Assembly: GCA_027622115.1 (NCBI GenBank)
Contig: JAQBZS010000416.1
Coordinates: 1-6,636, forward strand
DNA: 6,636 bases
Source of the DNA: Planctomycetota bacterium
Lineage (GTDB): Bacteria > Planctomycetota > Planctomycetia > Planctomycetales > Planctomycetaceae
Reading direction: 5' to 3'
The translations under genes and the position numbers were made by a program. Shown here in pieces: positions 4,947 to 6,636 of this stretch (the first letter of the stretch is position 1; each line of letters begins with the position of its first letter). The notes beneath the pieces are model-generated. The model did no database searches. It had not been told where the DNA came from and saw only the letters and a program-made list of their open reading frames with translations.

Positions 4947-6527
4947 ATGGAACAGTTGCTGTCCACGAATTTTACGACTCTCGATTGGCTGATCGTGGGT
5001 GTGTACCTCGCCACGTCGATCGTCATCGGGATTTGGGCGAATCGCTATGTCGGCAACTTGACCGATTATCTTGTCGCGGGACGCACGCTGCGAATTCGGT
5101 TGGCGCTGGCCACGATGACCGGCACGGAACTGGGCCTGGTCACCGTGATGTACAGCGCCGAGTTGGGGTTCACCCAGCAATATGCATCACTGTATTTGTC
5201 GGTGATTGAAGGCGCGTCGCTGCTGGCGGTGGGGCTGACCGGTCTGATCGTCTATCGCCTGCGCTGCGAGGAAATCCTGACGATCCCGGAATTCTATGAA
5301 CGACGTTATTCGCGCGGCGTACGAGTGCTCGGCGGCACGATGTTGGTGCTGGCCGGCGTGTTGAACATGGGGCTGTTTCTCAAGGCCGGGTCCGAATTCC
5401 TGACGTCGATTTCGGGTTTGGAAGACGTCATCTACCTCAAGTGGATCATGACTTCGTTGTTGCTACTGGTGCTGTTTTACACAGTGCTCGGCGGCATGGT
5501 GTCCGTCGTGATTACCGACTTGATCCAGTTCCTGGTGCTGGGGGTGGGAATGGTCATTGTCACCGGCTTCGTGGTCGCGCACGTCGGTACGGACGGCTTC
5601 CAGGCGGTGGTGGATTCTTGGGACGGCTATTTCGATCCGACATCCGCCGAGAATCCCAGCAGGCTGTCACAGCACGCGGATCCCGAAGTGGCGAAGCTGG
5701 CATCCCCGGTGGGACTGCTGACCATCACATTTCAGTCGGTCGTGATCTTCACGGCGATCATGCTGTGGCCGGCGGGGGCGTCGCGGACTTTCGCCGTCAA
5801 GACCCCCGAAATCGCTCAGCGGATGTACTTATTCAGTGTGATCCCATTCCTGGCTCGACGCGCACTTCCAGTGCTGTGGGGGATCGGTGCCTATGCCTTC
5901 TTCTTTGGTCTCAACGACGCCCTGGGTGACACGCTCGTCCAGGCGATCCAGGCCGGTGACGTGAGCACTCGGTCGGCCATGCCGTTGTTCCTCGCGAAGA
6001 TCATTCCCACGGGGATCTTAGGATTGGTCACGGCGGGCATGGTTGCGGCGTTCATGTCCACGCACGACAGCTATCTGCTGTGCTGGAGCGGAGTCATCAC
6101 GCAAGACATCGTGGCACCGTTGTTTGGACCGTTGAGCGATCGGGCTCGGATTCTCATCACGCGGATTGCCATCGTGTGCATTGGAGCCGCGTTGTTGTTT
6201 TGGGGTCTGTGGTACGAACTCAAAGCTAGCTTGTGGGACTACATGGCAATCACGGGCACGCTGTATTTGGCGGGCGTGTTGCCGGTGGTCGCGGGCGGGC
6301 TGTATTGGCGTCGATCGAGCACCGTCGGTGCCTACGGTTCGCTAATCGGCGGATCCACGGCCATCCTGGGGCTGGGTCCGGTCGTCGAGCGTCTACGGAA
6401 CCTGACCGGCTTGGTCGAGTTGCAGTCGGCACACATGTCGTTATTGGCGTTTGCAATCAGCGGCATGGCGTTTGTCGCCGGGTCGATCCTCTTTCCGGAT
6501 TCCCCGCAGCATGAGTCCGCCGTTTGA
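4947..6527 (+). CDS. Sodium:solute symporter (SSS/SLC5 family) transporter
   Basis: This 526-residue inner-membrane protein has about 13 hydrophobic segments (roughly 13-33, 50-70, 76-104, 125-147, 165-185, 187-212, 256-277, 305-322, 350-370, 402-423, 434-453, 460-480 and 497-516), the usual number and length for the Na+-driven symporter family with the LeuT fold. Family marks are the early-helix segment GTELGLVTVMYS (59-70), TIPEFYERRYS (112-122), LGGMVSVVITDLIQF (181-195) and AAFMSTHDSYLL (367-378). In the last, A368, S371 and T372 line up with the vSGLT Na2-site residues A361, S364 and S365, so sodium coupling looks intact. The substrate (sugar, amino acid or organic acid) cannot be told, and no catabolic neighbour helps. 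The ATG at 4947 has only a weak CGGGT before it. A much better GAGGAGA at 4906-4912 is too far upstream (34 bases) and has no in-frame start codon behind it. The gene begins 44 bases after the 4821-4902 inverted repeat and is separated from the lipoprotein gene by a terminator. Confidence 0.93.
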   Translation: MEQLLSTNFTTLDWLIVGVYLATSIVIGIWANRYVGNLTDYLVAGRTLRIRLALATMTGTELGLVTVMYSAELGFTQQYASLYLSVIEGASLLAVGLTGLIVYRLRCEEILTIPEFYERRYSRGVRVLGGTMLVLAGVLNMGLFLKAGSEFLTSISGLEDVIYLKWIMTSLLLLVLFYTVLGGMVSVVITDLIQFLVLGVGMVIVTGFVVAHVGTDGFQAVVDSWDGYFDPTSAENPSRLSQHADPEVAKLASPVGLLTITFQSVVIFTAIMLWPAGASRTFAVKTPEIAQRMYLFSVIPFLARRALPVLWGIGAYAFFFGLNDALGDTLVQAIQAGDVSTRSAMPLFLAKIIPTGILGLVTAGMVAAFMSTHDSYLLCWSGVITQDIVAPLFGPLSDRARILITRIAIVCIGAALLFWGLWYELKASLWDYMAITGTLYLAGVLPVVAGGLYWRRSSTVGAYGSLIGGSTAILGLGPVVERLRNLTGLVELQSAHMSLLAFAISGMAFVAGSILFPDSPQHESAV

Positions 6528-6574
6528 AATCACTTGCTCGCGGCGGTTTCCCGAATGGAGTTCAAGACACGGAA

Positions 6575-6636
6575 ATGAACCACAACATCTGGTTTCGCGA
6601 CAGCGACGGTCGCCATCAAAGTGACTCACACTACCG
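6575..6636 (+). CDS. Possible start of an unidentified gene running off the right edge
   Basis: The ATG at 6575 opens a frame that continues to the window end, beginning MNHNIWFRDSDGRHQSDSHY. GGAA abuts the ATG, too close for a normal ribosome site, and GGAG (6556-6559) is 15 bases away, too far. A seven-codon frame (MEFKTRK, 6555-6578) ends on this start as an ATGA overlap, which could mean translational coupling or chance. Twenty residues are too few to assign a family. No terminator is visible between the symporter stop (6527) and this start, so the two could be co-transcribed. Confidence 0.35.
   Translation, partial: MNHNIWFRDSDGRHQSDSHY

Noticed and set aside
6441..6629. Minus-strand 62-codon frame at the right edge
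   Set aside because: It overlaps the symporter C-terminus, is Cys/Arg-rich and has no domain or ribosome site.

Overview
The window reads as part of a planctomycete-like chromosome, probably Pirellulales or a relative. This is an inference from three things: a CRTAC1-type lipoprotein with FG-GAP repeats and an ASPIC/UnbV domain, the kind of structured dispersed repeats between genes, and a moderately GC-rich, loosely packed layout. No rRNA, tRNA, CRISPR array or insertion sequence was seen.

Layout from left to right. (1) Positions 2-139 hold the last 45 codons of an unidentified plus-strand gene entering from the left; it ends tail to tail with ubiD and overlaps it by 8 bases. (2) A minus-strand UbiD-family prenyl-FMN-dependent decarboxylase occupies 132-1958. 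Its expected catalytic and metal-binding residues are all present, and its most likely start is the ATG at 1958, not the upstream TTG at 1973. (3) A 115-base divergent intergenic region carries an inverted repeat with perfect 8-base arms (1995-2026). (4) A small flavin reductase-domain protein follows on the plus strand (2074-2586). (5) A 296-base gap (2587-2882) is mostly a composite repeat made of two copies of one module in opposite orientation. (6) A seven-bladed FG-GAP/ASPIC-UnbV lipoprotein lies at 2883-4622 and is followed by a clear intrinsic terminator (4662-4687). (7) A 324-base gap (4623-4946) is a chain of inverted repeats. (8) A sodium:solute symporter occupies 4947-6527. (9) A possible new reading frame begins at 6575 and runs off the right edge.

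How the genes may work together. The only pair with a plausible biochemical link is ubiD and the divergently transcribed flavin reductase. UbiD enzymes need prenylated FMN, and UbiX makes that cofactor from reduced FMN, so a flavin reductase sharing the ubiD control region could supply FMNH2. No ubiX is visible here, so this remains a hypothesis. The lipoprotein and the symporter look like independent transcription units separated by the terminator and repeats. Most of the window is ordinary housekeeping or accessory content. The less ordinary material is the repeat architecture and the ubiD/flavin reductase control region.
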